Made by a program: the position numbers and the translations under genes
Shown: in pieces, positions 9,999 to 21,801 of the stretch
Layout of the letters: every line of letters starts with the position of its first letter
Numbering within the stretch: position 1 is the stretch's first letter
The notes under the pieces: generated by a model
The model's database searches: none
What the model was told of the DNA's origin: nothing
The model's input: the letters and a program-made list of their open reading frames with translations, nothing else
Assembly: GCA_023935145.1 (NCBI GenBank)
Contig: CM043699.1
Span: forward strand, 74,481,138 to 74,545,137
Reading direction: 5' to 3'
Origin: Bretschneidera sinensis
Lineage: Eukaryota; Streptophyta; Magnoliopsida; Brassicales; Akaniaceae
Length of the DNA stretch: 64,000 nucleotides

Positions 9999-10287
9999 AT
10001 TGGATATCCTTTTGAGTCACGAAGTGGGTGTGTTATAGAATGATATCAGAGCTTGCAACAATTAGAAATTTGGGGCCACTTAGGACAGACTGTGCATCCC
10101 GGTGCCCGGTTACCCTTGGTCCGACGAGGGAGTGTAACACTGAGGACGGTGACAATAGTGTGGTGGGCTTGTGAGCCCCCAGAATCCCACATCGCGTGAT
10201 GATGCATGTCTTGTGTGTTATATGTGTGTGACCCTTATAATGTTTAATTGGATATCATTTTGAGTTACGGAGTGGGGATGTGATAGC
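9999..10287 (+). mobile_element. Candidate TRIM (miniature LTR element), 5' truncated
   Basis: Two related ~40-bp stretches, 9999-10040 and 10246-10287, each read AATTGGATATC..TTTGAGT.ACG.AGTGG. The first is followed at 10041-10052 by TGATATCAGAGC, one mismatch from the initiator-Met PBS. After ~115 bp of non-coding sequence comes a G-rich stretch (GTGGTGGGCT) and a TG..CA repeat at 10170-10287 (118 bp) containing CCCACATCG. This is the layout of a TRIM with its 5' LTR cut down to the last ~40 bp. Confidence 0.55.
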
Positions 10288-10497
10288 AATCGCTCGCTAA
10301 CTCTCACTTCCCATTTGGAAATCCTTTGTGCCGGCATCCTAGAAATCTTACAAATAATTCATTGCAAATGCCATGGACTTAACCACAGACCAAAGATATC
10401 CCCAATGAAACTCTCAATGTCTCTTACCTTGTTATTCAAAACCAAGTTACTACACCAAATGGCTTCCACCAATGGACAATCCTTAAAAGCATGCAAC
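10288..10497 (-). pseudogene. LINE ORF2 carboxyl-terminal remnant, distal half
   Basis: Minus-strand translation resembles the tail of a plant L1 ORF2 (LLHAFKDCPLVEAIW-like). It continues the remnant at 28311-29230; copia element A was inserted between them. Stops are frequent. Confidence 0.6.
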
Positions 10498-10502
10498 AAA
10501 TG

Positions 10503-10755
10503 TGTTGGTATTTGTCTAAGGTTTAAACATGGTTAAGGTTTAAAAAAAAGGTAGAAGAGTGAAGTTCAGCATGTTAAACGAGTGCACACAAGTGTGTGCG
10601 GCACTTTGGAGCAAGGCAAAGGAAGGCACAATAGTGTGTGCGCTTCAGCACACAAGCTAGAAAATGTGTGCGCACCAGTGTGCGCACAGCTGAGAGAGGG
10701 CCAGCATCAGTGTGCGCCGCACCTCTTCCTCACCAGCGCCGCAGCACCCAGCAAG
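10503..10755 (+). repeat. 5' LTR of copia A, left part
   Basis: Matches the start of the 3' LTR at 27362 up to CCCAGCAAG. It has the GTGTGCGCAC-rich U3. The following AAACT (10756-10760) matches the spacer next to the Athila-type PBS rather than host LTR. The part from 10612 onward occurs again at 16863. Confidence 0.85.
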
Positions 10756-10760
10756 AAACT

Positions 10761-12154
10761 TGTTGTGAGTTTTAAATTACTTGAAAAAGCATGAGTCGTC
10801 TGCAATATAGTGTGTGCAAGTGCGAGGTCGAATCCACAGGGAATTGCGTTGTGAAAATATATTTTTATCTAAACTAAGTCTATTTTAACCTAGTACCAAA
10901 TTTGTAATTGTATGTTGCAAACAAAATAAACTAAACTAAATTTCTTTAAAAACAAATGATAAAGATACTTAGATTTTTGAATCCACCCCACCAAAGTAAA
11001 GCATATATTTTCATGTTCTATATAAAAGTAAAAAAAAAATTCCATGAATCCACCATTATACAAATCTCGACGAATACCCAAATTAAACCAAAACCATCCA
11101 ATGTATCCGTTTAATTTACAAATCACAAAGGAAATCCAATCTAATTTGAATGATCCACTGTATCCAGCAGATGAAATACAAGGAATATCCAATTTAACAA
11201 TTTAAAAATAATCAATCATAAGATTTTACTCATATAATTGAACATAACATTTATACTAAAAATATCAGAATTGTATAAACAAATCTGAAAATATTATGCC
11301 AAACAATGGCGAGGCTTCATCTTTAACCTTAGATGAAGATTTTAACCTCTCATAATTATGAACCTAAAGTTCCCAATAAAATTTCTAAACATTAAACTTT
11401 AAAACTTAAAAAAGAAATAAATTAAAACTGACTATACATTAGGAGCAATTCCACTCGCTGTTGGGCGGCACTTCCCCTCGTGGTAGCAAAGCCTTTGAGA
11501 TCCACCAGAATGCTAGCAAAAGTCCTCTGGATTGCACCAAAATGGCATATGGATTGCTTACTAAAGATGAAGTGAAGAGGGGCTTATATAGAGAAACATC
11601 ACAAGTGCAATGTGTTTCCAATCCGATGTGGGATACTGCAGATTCTAGCTTTTGCTCTTTGACCTTTGTCTACTAAAACTGCCATAACTTTCTCTAGGAA
11701 AATCATTTTATTGATCCGTAAAATTCTTCAGAAAATAGACATCCAGATCTTTCTAAGCATATATGGCTCATCTCCTAGTTCTTCCTGAATCAATACAGTT
11801 TAATCCTAAAACATGGCTGATCTGTCAAGCTGAAATCATTCACAGCCTGACCTTTGTCTACTAAAACTGCCATAAATTTCTCTAGAAAAATCATTTTATT
11901 GATCCGTAAATTCTCCAAAAAATAGACATCTGGATCTTTCCAAGCATATATGGCTCATCTCCTGGTTCTTCCTGAATCAATACAGTTTAATCCTAAAAAA
12001 TGGCTGATCTGTACGAGCAATTCTGGCAATTTAGTGAAACTCCTTTCCAAGCTTGTAAACCTGTAAAACAACGAAAAAAAACTCAAAGTAACAAATTCCG
12101 AAGCTAACAAATGTAAATTAAAGGGCCAAAATATGCAATATTTGGCACTCATCA
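10761..12154 (-). repeat. 3' LTR of G2
   Basis: 1394 bp, TGTTGTGAG to CTCATCA on the plus strand. TATA box at 11584-11590 (minus strand) and the CCCACATCGGAT block at 11621-11633. Carries the 188-bp tandem duplication (GACCTTTGTC at 11661 and 11849). Confidence 0.9.
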
Positions 12155-13564
12155 AATACCCCCAAACTTACATTTTGCTAGTCCCTTAGCAAAACAAAAT
12201 AAAAAACTAAATGAAAAACAAAGAACATAAAGATAAGTTCATCACTCATGGTATCCAAAAATTTAAGGAGCACTCAAAAACATGATATTCATTCATGAGC
12301 AAGCTTAAAAAGGTAAACTCATCTTTGCAATGAATAGAAATGTTAAAATCTAATTGCTTACAAAAAGCAGGTTAAGGTATCACAAGTCTGACACTGTGTA
12401 AAGTGAATTAGCATATAAAAATGAAGCTTCCAAATAACTCCAACGTGTGGTCTCAATGTCTTAAGATTCACCGAATTTCCCATCAGAATGAACGAAAATG
12501 GCATAGTTTTTATTTTCTTCTCATTTTTTTTTATTATAAGGCTCTGCTATGTTTAGTTCCCTTAAGCTTTCTAATTGACCCATGTAGTGAGTGCTGAGTC
12601 AATGACTCCCAAACCAGATGGTTTTAGGGCATTAGGTGTAAAGACACCTCTAAGGACTTACTAACTCGAGCCAAAAAGGCTACGAAACTAAACTGGCCTT
12701 AATGCTACCAAGCAAAATTCCCATCTTTTGACATGAACACTCACTGCTTACTGAGACAAGAGGTCCAGTTACTCAGCGGAAAGTTTCGCAACGATCATTA
12801 TGAATAAAATTCCCACCTTTTGACGTGAATACTCACTGCTTACTGAGGCGAGAGGTCCAGTTACTCAGTGGAAAGTTTATTGATGATGATCATTATAAAT
12901 ATTAGTAGTATTATTTATTTTTTTTCTTTTTTTTATGCTTTTCTATGCCTAAGTGTTAATCCAACAAGTCATCCCATTTCAGTTAAGATATATACACATT
13001 AAAATCACATGTCATACCTCACACAATTTTGAGCTAATGTGCTCGTGTCAGATTAGATCAAACATGTGAATTCTCAAATGCCTAAAGTAAGTAACAAAGT
13101 TTTAAAACTCTATCATCAAATCATGTGTTCACAATTTTAAGCTCACCTATGACATCATATCACAGTATTTGTTTAGATCAACTAAAATTTTAAAATAACA
13201 TGAGCATGCATTTACCTTCTTTCTTTTTTTTAAATGAAAAAAACAACAACAAATTAGGACAAAGTGTGTGTAATGTGTCTCCCATACCCCCAAACTTAAA
13301 TTACACATTGACCCCAATGTGTGAATAATATGGAAAGAGCTAACCTGGGATATGGAGAACTATCTGGACTGGTATGGCTCATAGCATACCCCTAAACTTG
13401 AACTGAAGTACGCCTTGTCCCTGAAAAATAAAGACTAGAAAACAAAAGAAACACTAGAAATAAATAGTAACAAGAAATATGTAAAATAATAAACAAACAA
13501 AAAGGATATATTGTGGGGTGCCTCCCACGAGCGCTAAGTTTAACATCTTCATCCAAACCCAGCA
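12155..13564 (-). other. G2 3' non-coding internal region with PPT
   Basis: Counterpart of 5409-6679. The PPT on the minus strand (AAGTTTGGGGGTATTT) abuts the LTR at 12155. It contains a 92-bp tandem duplication (12714-12805 and 12806-12897) absent from G1 and G3. No ORF is supported. Confidence 0.75.
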
Positions 13565-15289
13565 TTAGTAATTGTGCCCAGCTAAGAGCTCCACCATATG
13601 ATCAATAAATGGGAGTAGAAAATGACCATTCCTTGTGGTAGCATTCAACTTACGGTAGTCTATACTCACTCTCCATCTTGACTGCACACGAGTTGGAACC
13701 AATTCATCATCTTTATTCATCACCACCGTCAATCTAGCTTGCTTTGGCACGACATGAATCGGGCTCACCCACTCGCTATCAAAGATTGGATAAATGATCC
13801 TTACATCCAACAGCTTAATCACTTCAGTCCTCACAACTTCTTGCATAGCTGGGCTGAGCCTTTTTTGTGGCTCCCTCAATGGCTTGGCATTCTCCTCCAA
13901 ATGTATCTTGTGCATCACCACCAAGGGACTGATTCCCTTGATATCCTCATTAGTCCAGCCAATAGCTTCATTGTGCTCTCTTAAAATGTCCACTAATTTC
14001 TCCTCTTGAGCCTCAACCAAATCTGAAGCTATAATCACAGGCAAAGAATCTGCTGGACCTAAAAACTTATACTTAAGATTGTCCGGTAAAGGCTTAAGTT
14101 CCTTCTTGGGGGGTTCAGGTGCTGTGGTCTCCTCCGTCTCACTGCTCTTCTGAGGAGCAGGCTCTAAAGTAGCATTTACTTGCTCAAAGAACTTATCCAA
14201 ATCCAAATCCTCTCTAAACTGAGCAAAGCATGCCTCCAGGGGGTTCGCAATGCTTGATTCACCCACAGTCTCCTCCGTCTTATTGCTCTCTCGAGGAGCA
14301 GACTCCAAGATAGCATTTGCTTGCTTAAGTATATTATCTAAATCCAAATCCACTCCAAACTAAGCAAAACTTGCCTCCATAATGTCCTCAGACTGCCTTC
14401 CTTTCTTGGGCACTTGTAGTCTCTCAAGGTAAGGCGCTTTAGGTACGAACGCCCTAGGAAGATCCTTAATAGTAGGTGTAGCTATAGATGGCTTAGCATC
14501 TCTCTTCTCCCTGTTGCCATTGTCTTGCCCTTGTTGCATAGCAAGGTTCTCTTCCACTTGATTATCCACTTGTCTCCCAGACCTCAATGTGGCAATCAAT
14601 TGCACTTGTTCCTGTTCGTGCGTAGGAGTCGATGAATTTCCCACGGCAAAATGTTCCTTCGGGTTGGGTACAGGTTGACTGGGGAACTTTCCCTTCTCTC
14701 CTTCACCCACGTGACTTGCGATTTGATCCATTTGATTCTCTAGCTTGGCAATTGCTTGGTTATTTACTATTTGCGCACTCCTTACTTCGCCGATGGAGTG
14801 GCCGGTCATCTTCATGAAATCCTAGAAGGTGTCCTCCAATGACTGTGAAACCGATGCTGGCGCTTGAGTGGGAGCTTGGTAAGCGGGTGATGGTGCTGGA
14901 TGGGCTAAGTGACCATAACTTGGAACTGGTGGAGGAAATCCGGGAGGGGATTGATTGTGAGCATGATGAGGGGCTTCTCCCTGATTTATCAGTTGGTTCT
15001 GCTTCCATGAAAAATTAGGGTGGTTCCGCCACCCTGGATTGTACGTCTAGGAGTAAGATCCATTTGATTGCCACCGATAGTCATTGAAAGCCTTCATTTG
15101 TTCCATGGGATACTCGGCAAAAGCCGGTGTAGATAGACAATTCTGTGCTAAATGCATAGGACTAGCACAGATGGAACAGCTATCAACATTGAATGTATTG
15201 GCTATATTGATGGACTGGCCGGTCATCATCATGAAATCCTTGAGGGCATCCTCTAAAGACTGTGAAACTGGTGTTAGATTCATCCACAT
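13565..15289 (-). pseudogene. G2 gag / RT-amino-terminus fusion ORF, three stops
   Basis: A single frame from ATG at 15289 to the stop at 13565, broken by TAG at 15047-15049, 14822-14824 and 14360-14362. Otherwise collinear with the unbroken G3 ORF. The CCHC knuckle is intact (CSICASPMHLAQNC). The tandem EACFAQF..LDLDK duplication is present. The frame ends just after the RT motif LLPFIDHMVELLAGHNY. No protease, RT catalytic motif, RNase H or integrase is present. Confidence 0.85.
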
Positions 15290-15454
15290 TTTTTTTTCTA
15301 ATTTTTATTTTATTTTTTTATGGGCAGTTGCAAATAGAAACAAATAAACTAAAATAAAATTGCAAAAGAAAAATAAAACAAAAATGCTAACTAAACTAGT
15401 AGAAAAATAAAATCAATTCAGACAAAAAATTTAATTTTCACAAACCAAACAACT

Positions 15455-15471
15455 CTCCGGCAACTGCGCCA
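15455..15471 (-). promoter_or_regulatory. Primer binding site, tRNA-Asp, G2 (two mismatches)
   Basis: The plus strand reads CTCCGGCAACTGCGCCA, against CCCCGGCAACGGCGCCA in G1. It lies six bases from the LTR. Confidence 0.85.
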
Positions 15472-15477
15472 AAAACT

Positions 15478-16862
15478 TGTTGTGAGTTTTATATTACTCG
15501 CAAGCGCACGAGTCGTCTGCAATATAGTGTGTGCAAGTGCGAGATTGAATCCACAGGGAATTGTGTTTTGAAAATATATTTTTATCTAAACTAAGTCTAT
15601 TTTAACCTAGTTCCAAATTTGTAATTGTATGTTGCAAACAAAATAAACTAAACTAAATTGCTTTAAAAACAAATGATAAAGATACTGAGGTTTCTGAATC
15701 CACCTAACCAAAGTAAAACATATATTTTCATGTTCTATATAAAAGTAATAAAAAAATTCCATGAATCCACCATTATACAAATCACGGCGAATACCCAAAT
15801 TAAACCAAAACCATCCAATATATCCGTTTAATTTACAAATAACAAAGGAAATCCAATCTAATTTGAATGATCTGCCGTATCCAGCAGAAGAAACACAAGG
15901 AATATCCAATTTAACAATTTAAAAATAATCAATCATAAGATTTTACTCATTTAATTGAGCAGAACATTTATACTAAAAATATCGAAATTGTATAAACAAA
16001 TCTGAAAATATTATGCCAAACAATGGCAAGGCTTCATCTTCAACCTTAGATGAAGATTTTAGCCTCTCATAATTATGAAACTAAAGTTCACAATAAAAAT
16101 GCTAAACATTAAACTTTAAAACTTAAAAAAGAAATAAATTAAAACTGACTATACATTAGGAGAAATTCCACTCGCTATTGGGCAGCGCTTCCCCTCGTGG
16201 TAGCAAAGCCTTCAAGATCCACCAGAATGCTAGTAGAAGTCCTCCGGATTGCACCAAAATGGCACACGGATTGCTTACTAAAGATGAAGTGAAGAGGGGC
16301 TTATATAGGGAAACATCTCAAGTGCAATGTGTTTCCAATCCGATATGGGATACTGCAGATTCCAGCTTTTGCTCTTTGACCTTTGTCTACTAAAACTGCC
16401 ATAACTTTCTCTAGAAAAATCATTTTATTGATCCGTAAAATTCTTCAGAAAATAGACATCCAGATCTTTCTAAGAATATATGGCTCATCTCCTAGTTCTT
16501 CCTGAATCAATACAGTTTAATCCTAAAACATGGCTGATCTGTCATGCTGAAATCATTCACAGCATGACCTTTGTCTACTAAAACTGCCATAACTTTCTCT
16601 AGAAAAATCATTTTATTGATCCGTAAAATTCTCCAGAAAATAGACATCCGGATCTTTCCAAGCATATATGGCTCACCTCCTGGTTCTTCCTGAATCACTA
16701 CAGTTTAATCCTCAAAAATGGCTGATCTGTACGAGCAATTCTGGCAATTTAGTGAAACTCCTTTCCAAGCTTGTAAACCTGTAAAACAACTCAAAGTAAC
16801 AAATTCCTAAGCTAACAAACATAAATTAAGGGGCCAAAATATGCAATATTTGGCACTCATCA
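15478..16862 (-). repeat. 5' LTR of G2
   Basis: 1385 bp, TGTTGTGAG to CTCATCA. It is collinear with the other G2 LTR, including the 188-bp duplication (GACCTTTGTC at 16378 and 16566) and TATA at 16301-16307. Confidence 0.9.
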
Positions 16863-17424
16863 CAAGGCAAAGGAAGGCACACTAGTGTGTGCACTTCAGC
16901 ACCCAAGCTGGAAAATGTGTGCGCACAGTTGAGAGAGGGCCAGCATCAGTGTGCGCCGCACCTCTCCCTCACTAGCACTGCACTGCCCAGCTAGTGATGA
17001 AAAGGGTGTTTGCCTAGCGCTGCACCACCCCTTTTTCAGTGCCTAGGCATAAGGCACACTGATGCACACATGGACAACTTGTTTCAGCCTCTTGTTAAGT
17101 GCGTGGATGCAAGGTTAAAACACATAGGATCACTTAGAATTGATGGATGGCTAAGGTTGATTGCCCATCAAGATCTAAAGGTGGAGATTGACTTCAAGAT
17201 AGGTTCAAGAAGTGGTGCACTATATAAAGGGTCACCTAGGTTCAATCTCAAGAGTGTGATAACACAAGAGAGATATAATGTAACTTGTGAGACATGCGTG
17301 TGAATGAGAGAATTGTGGAGAGTGCAAAGACACAGACATACAAGAGGGACTCATTGTAGAGAGGATGGTTGAAAAGAAGAGAGAGTAGTATAGAATTGAT
17401 AGAAAGCATTGTAATAGGTCTTCA
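16863..17424 (+). repeat. 5' LTR of copia A, middle part
   Basis: Resumes at CAAGGCAAAGG, ~140 bp upstream in LTR coordinates of where the left part stopped, and runs through the TATA box (TATATAAA near 17221) to AATAGGTCTTCA, where G3 is inserted. Confidence 0.85.
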
Positions 17425-18710
17425 TGTTGTGAGTTTTAATTTACTCGCAAGCGCACGAGTCGTTTGCAGTATAGCGTTGTGCAAGTGCGAGGTCGAATCC
17501 ATAGGGAATTGCGTTGTGAAAATATAATTTTTAATCTAAACTAACTCTATCTTAACCTAGTTCTGAATTTTGAATGATAATTTGTAAAATAAATTAAAAC
17601 TAAATTAAATTGATTTTAAAACTAATAATAAAAAGCACTAAGGTTTCCGAATCCACCCCACCGAAGTTAAGCATACATGTTCTAAAAATATAGCCTATCA
17701 AAACATTCTATGAATCCAACTATAAGACAAAAAACAAAGAATATCCCAACTAAACCAAAAGCACCCGATGTATCCGCTCTTAACAAATCACAAAGGGAAT
17801 CCAATTTAATCGAAAAGCATTCAATGTATCCATCAGATGAAACACAAAGAAAATCCAACAGACAATTTAAACTCATTCAATTATAAGATTAACTCAAATA
17901 ATTGACAGAACATTTATACTCAAAATTGTCAGATTTGTACAAGCAAATCTGAACTACTACGCCAAACAATGGCGGGGCTTCATCTTCAACCTTAGCTGAA
18001 GAGTCTAGCCACTCATAACTATAAAACTATAATAAAAAGTGCTAAACATTTAAACTAAAACAACTGAATATAAAGAAATAAATAAACAACTTTACATGGG
18101 AGAAATTCCACTCGCTGCCGGGCGGTACTTCCCCTCGTGGTAGCAATGCCTTCGGGATCCACCAGAATGCTAGCGGACGTCCACCGGTAAACACCAAAGT
18201 GGCTCAGGAATTGTACACTGAATGATGAAGTGGAGTGGATCTTATATAGGCAAATACCACAAGTGGAATGTGTTTCCAATCCGATGTGGGATGTGGGATA
18301 TAAAAATGTGTTTCCAACCAATGTGGGATGTTGAATTTAAGTCTTCACATGCCCTTCAAAACTTCTGTTCACGCTGAAATCCCACACAGCCCGCACAGCC
18401 TGGCTTTTGTCTACTAAAACGGCCATAACTTTCTGTAGAAAAATCATTTTTACGAGCCGTAAAATTCTCCAGAAAATAGACTTCTGGATCTTTCTAAGCA
18501 TATATGGCTCATATCCTGGTTCTTCTTGAATCAATACAGTTTAATTATTAAAGATGATTGATCTGTACGGGCAATTCTGGCAATTTTAGTGAAACTCCTT
18601 TCCCAGTGCATGTAAACCTGAAAAACAACGAAAACAACTCAAAGTAACAAATTCCTAAGCTAACAAATGTAAATTAGAGGGCCAAAATATGCAATATTTG
18701 GCACTCATCA
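17425..18710 (-). repeat. 3' LTR of G3
   Basis: 1286 bp with TG..CA ends. It has only one copy of the ~188-bp unit that is doubled in G1 and G2, so it marks a distinct subfamily. TATA on the minus strand at 18242-18248. Confidence 0.92.
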
Positions 18711-19975
18711 AATACCCCCAAACTTACAATTTGCTAGTCCCTTAGCAAAACAAAATAAAAGACTCAATGAAAAACAAAGAACATAAAGATAAAGTCATCA
18801 CTCATGGTATCCAAAAATTTAAGGAGCACACATCACCATGATATTCATTCATAAGCAAGCTTAAAAAGGTAAACCCATCTTCGCAATGAATAGAAATGTT
18901 AAAATCTAATTACTTACAAAAGGTAGGATAAGGCATCATAAGCTTGAATAAGTGTAAGGTGAATTAGCATATAAAAATGAAGCTTCCAAGTAACTCTAAT
19001 GTGTAAGGTCTCCATGTCTCAAGATACACCGAATTTCTCATAAAAAATGAATGACAAAGGCATAGTATTTTTTTTTTTTTTTAATAAGGCACGGCTATGT
19101 TTAGTTCCCTTAAGCTTTCTAATTGACCCATGTAGCGAGTGTTAAGTCAATGACTCCCAAACCAGGTGGTTTTAGGGCATTAGGTGTAAAGACACCCCTA
19201 AGGACTTACTAACTCGAGTCAAAAAGGCTATGAAATTAAACCGACCTTAATATTACCAAGCAAAATTCCACCTTTTGACGTGAACACTCACTGCTTACTG
19301 AGGCAAGAGGTCCAGTTACTCAGCGAAAAGTTTATTGATATATATATATTTTTTTATATTTTCCTATGCCCAAGAGTTCATCCAACAAGTCATCCAGTTT
19401 CAGTTAAGATAAAGAAAAATACACATTAAAATCACATGTCATACCTCACATAATTTGTGCTAATGTGCTCGTGTTAGATTAGATCAAACATGTGAATTCT
19501 CAAAATGCCTAAAGTAAGTAACTAAATTTTAAAAATTTATCACCAGATCATGTGTTCAAAATGTTAAGCTCACCAATGACATCACATCATAGAAAATGTT
19601 TAGATCAACTAAAATTTCACGATAACATGAGCATGCATTTATCTCTATGACGAAAGGACAACAAATTAGGACAAAGTGTGTGATGTGTCTCCCATACCCC
19701 CAAACTTAAATTACACATTGACCCCAATGTGTGACTAATATGGAAAGAGCTGACCTGAGATATGGAGAACTATCTGGACTGGTATGGCTCATAGCATACC
19801 CCCAAACTTGAACTGAAGTACGCTTTGTCCCTAAAAAATAAAAACTGGAAAACAAAAAATACTGGAAACAAACATTAATCATAAAAATGCAAATTAATAA
19901 ATAAACAAAAGAAAAGATAAGCTGCGGGGTGCCTCCCATGAGCGCTAAGTTTAACATCTTCAGCCAGACCCAACA
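18711..19975 (-). other. G3 3' non-coding internal region with PPT
   Basis: Same block order as in G1 and G2. The PPT (minus-strand TAAGTTTGGGGGTATT) abuts the LTR. A minus-strand frame at 19706-19957 is short, AT-rich and not conserved in G1 or G2, so I do not call it. Confidence 0.75.
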
Positions 19976-21679
19976 TTAGTAAACATGCCTAACTAAACGC
20001 TCCACCATCTGATCAATAAATGGGAATGGAAAATGATCAGGCCTAATGGCAGCATTCAATTTACGGTAGTCTAGACACTTTCTCCATCTTGACTGCACTC
20101 GAGTTGGAACCAACTCGTTGTCTTTATTTACTACCGTAAATTCAGCACGTTTGGGCATGACTAGAATCTGGCTCACCCACTTGCTATCAGAGATGGGATA
20201 AATGATCCCTGCCTCTAACAGCTTAATATCTTCCGCCCTCACAACCTCTTGCAAAGCAGGGTTGAGCCTTCTTTGTGGCTCCCTCGATGGCTTGGCATTC
20301 TCCTCGAACTGTATTGTGTGTATTACCAACGAGGGGCTGATCCCCTTGACATCCTCAATAGTCCAGCCTATAGCTTCCTTATGCTCTCTTAAGACGTCAA
20401 CTAATTTCTCCTCTTGAGCTTCTCCCAAATCTAAAGCTATTATCACAGGCAAACAGTATGCTGGACCCAGGAACTTATACTTAAGATTATCCAGTAAAGG
20501 CTTAAGTTCCTTCTTGTGAGGTTCAGGTGTTGTGGTTTCCTCCGTCTCACTGATTTCTCGAGGATCAGACTCCAAAATGACATTTACTTCATAGAGTAAC
20601 TTATCTAAGCCCAAGTCCTCTCCAAAGTGAGCAAAGCATGCCTCCAAGGGATCCTCAATACGGGATTCATCCATAGTCTCCTCTGTCCTACTACTCTCCC
20701 GAGGAGTAGACTCCACGATAGTATTTGCTTGCTCAAGTAACTTATCTAAATCCAAATCCTCTTCAAACTGAGCAAAGCATGCCTCCATAATGTCCTCAGA
20801 CTTCCCTTCTTTCTTGGGCACTTGTAGTCTCTCAAGGTAAGGCGCTTTAGGTAAAAACGACCTAGAGAGATCCTTAATAATACGAGTGGCTATAGATGGC
20901 TCAGCATCTCTCTTCTTATTGTTGCCACTCTCTTGCCCTTGGTGCATAGCAGGGTTCTCTTCCACTTGATTGTCCACTTGTCTCCCAGACAAGTATGGGA
21001 TAGTTGATTGCACTTGTTCCTGCCAATGCATTGGAGTTGAAGAATTTCCCACTGCAAACTGTTCCTTTGGGTTAGGCTCAGTTTGACTGGGGAACGTTCC
21101 TTCCTCTCTTTCACCCACATAACTTGCGATTTGATCAATTTGACTCTCTAGTGTGGCAATCGCTTGGGTGTTTTCTATTGTTGCACTCATCACTTCACTC
21201 ATAGATTGGCTAGTCATTTTCATGAAATCATTGAGAGCGTCCTCCAATGATTGTGAAACCGACGCTGGAGCTTGAATGGGAGCTTGGTAAGCGGGTGATG
21301 GTGCTGGATAAGCTGAGTGACCATAATTTGGAATTGGTGGAGGAAATTCGGGAGTGTAAGGGGCTCCTCCCTGATTCATCAGTTGGTTCTGCTCCCATAA
21401 AAAATTAGAGTGGTCCCACCACCTTGGATTGTATGTTTCGGAGCAAGATCCATTTGATTGCCAACAACAGTCATTGAAAGCATTCATTTGTTCCATAGGA
21501 TACTCGGCATAAGCCGGCATTGATGGGCAATTCTGTGCTAGATGCATGGGACTAGCATAGATGGAACAACTTTCAACATTGAAAGTGTTGGCAGCATTGA
21601 GGGACAGGCCGGTCATTTTAATGAAATCCTTGAGGGCGTCCTCTAAAGACTGTGAAACCGGCGCTGGATTCATCCACAT
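19976..21679 (-). CDS. G3 minimal Athila gag / RT-amino-terminus fusion protein, 567 aa
   Basis: Uninterrupted from ATG (21679-21677) to TAA (19978-19976). Order: MWMNPAPVSQSLEDALKDF at residue 1; a zinc knuckle at about 38-51 with its second Cys changed to Tyr (CSIYASPMHLAQNC); a Trp/Pro/Tyr-rich linker; a second SLEDALNDF block near 160; the gag tail with FPSQTEPNPKEQF; a tandem EACFAQF/EACFAHF duplication; then the RT amino end (ISDSKWVSQILVMPK, DYRKLNAAIRPDHFPFPFI). It ends at LVRHVY, before any RT catalytic motif. The amino-terminal gag domain, protease, RT core, RNase H and integrase of full Athila elements are absent. It could act only as an RNA-binding or packaging protein, or have no function and be open because the copy is young. 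Which of these holds is unknown. Confidence 0.8.
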   Translation of the reverse strand: MWMNPAPVSQSLEDALKDFIKMTGLSLNAANTFNVESCSIYASPMHLAQNCPSMPAYAEYPMEQMNAFNDCCWQSNGSCSETYNPRWWDHSNFLWEQNQLMNQGGAPYTPEFPPPIPNYGHSAYPAPSPAYQAPIQAPASVSQSLEDALNDFMKMTSQSMSEVMSATIENTQAIATLESQIDQIASYVGEREEGTFPSQTEPNPKEQFAVGNSSTPMHWQEQVQSTIPYLSGRQVDNQVEENPAMHQGQESGNNKKRDAEPSIATRIIKDLSRSFLPKAPYLERLQVPKKEGKSEDIMEACFAQFEEDLDLDKLLEQANTIVESTPRESSRTEETMDESRIEDPLEACFAHFGEDLGLDKLLYEVNVILESDPREISETEETTTPEPHKKELKPLLDNLKYKFLGPAYCLPVIIALDLGEAQEEKLVDVLREHKEAIGWTIEDVKGISPSLVIHTIQFEENAKPSREPQRRLNPALQEVVRAEDIKLLEAGIIYPISDSKWVSQILVMPKRAEFTVVNKDNELVPTRVQSRWRKCLDYRKLNAAIRPDHFPFPFIDQMVERLVRHVY

Positions 21680-21778
21680 GATTTTTTTTTTAATTAAATT
21701 AATTTTTTTTAAATTGATAACTAACTAGTAGAAAAATAAAATCAATTCAGACCAAAAATTTTCACAAACAAAACAATT

Positions 21779-21795
21779 CCCCGGTAACGGCGCCA
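21779..21795 (-). promoter_or_regulatory. Primer binding site, tRNA-Asp, G3 (one mismatch)
   Basis: The plus strand reads CCCCGGTAACGGCGCCA, one change from the tRNA-Asp 3' end, next to the LTR. Confidence 0.88.
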
Positions 21796-21801
21796 AAAAC
21801 T

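Larger units (their letters stand above)
10761..16862 (-). mobile_element. Athila-type non-autonomous Ty3/gypsy copy G2
   Basis: LTRs at 10761-12154 and 15478-16862, mutated tRNA-Asp PBS at 15455-15471 and one broken gag/RT fusion ORF. Same architecture and same deletions as G1 and G3. The right flank starts CAAGG, which matches the expected target duplication at 10612-10616, but the left LTR is preceded by ~144 bp more host LTR. Confidence 0.9.
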
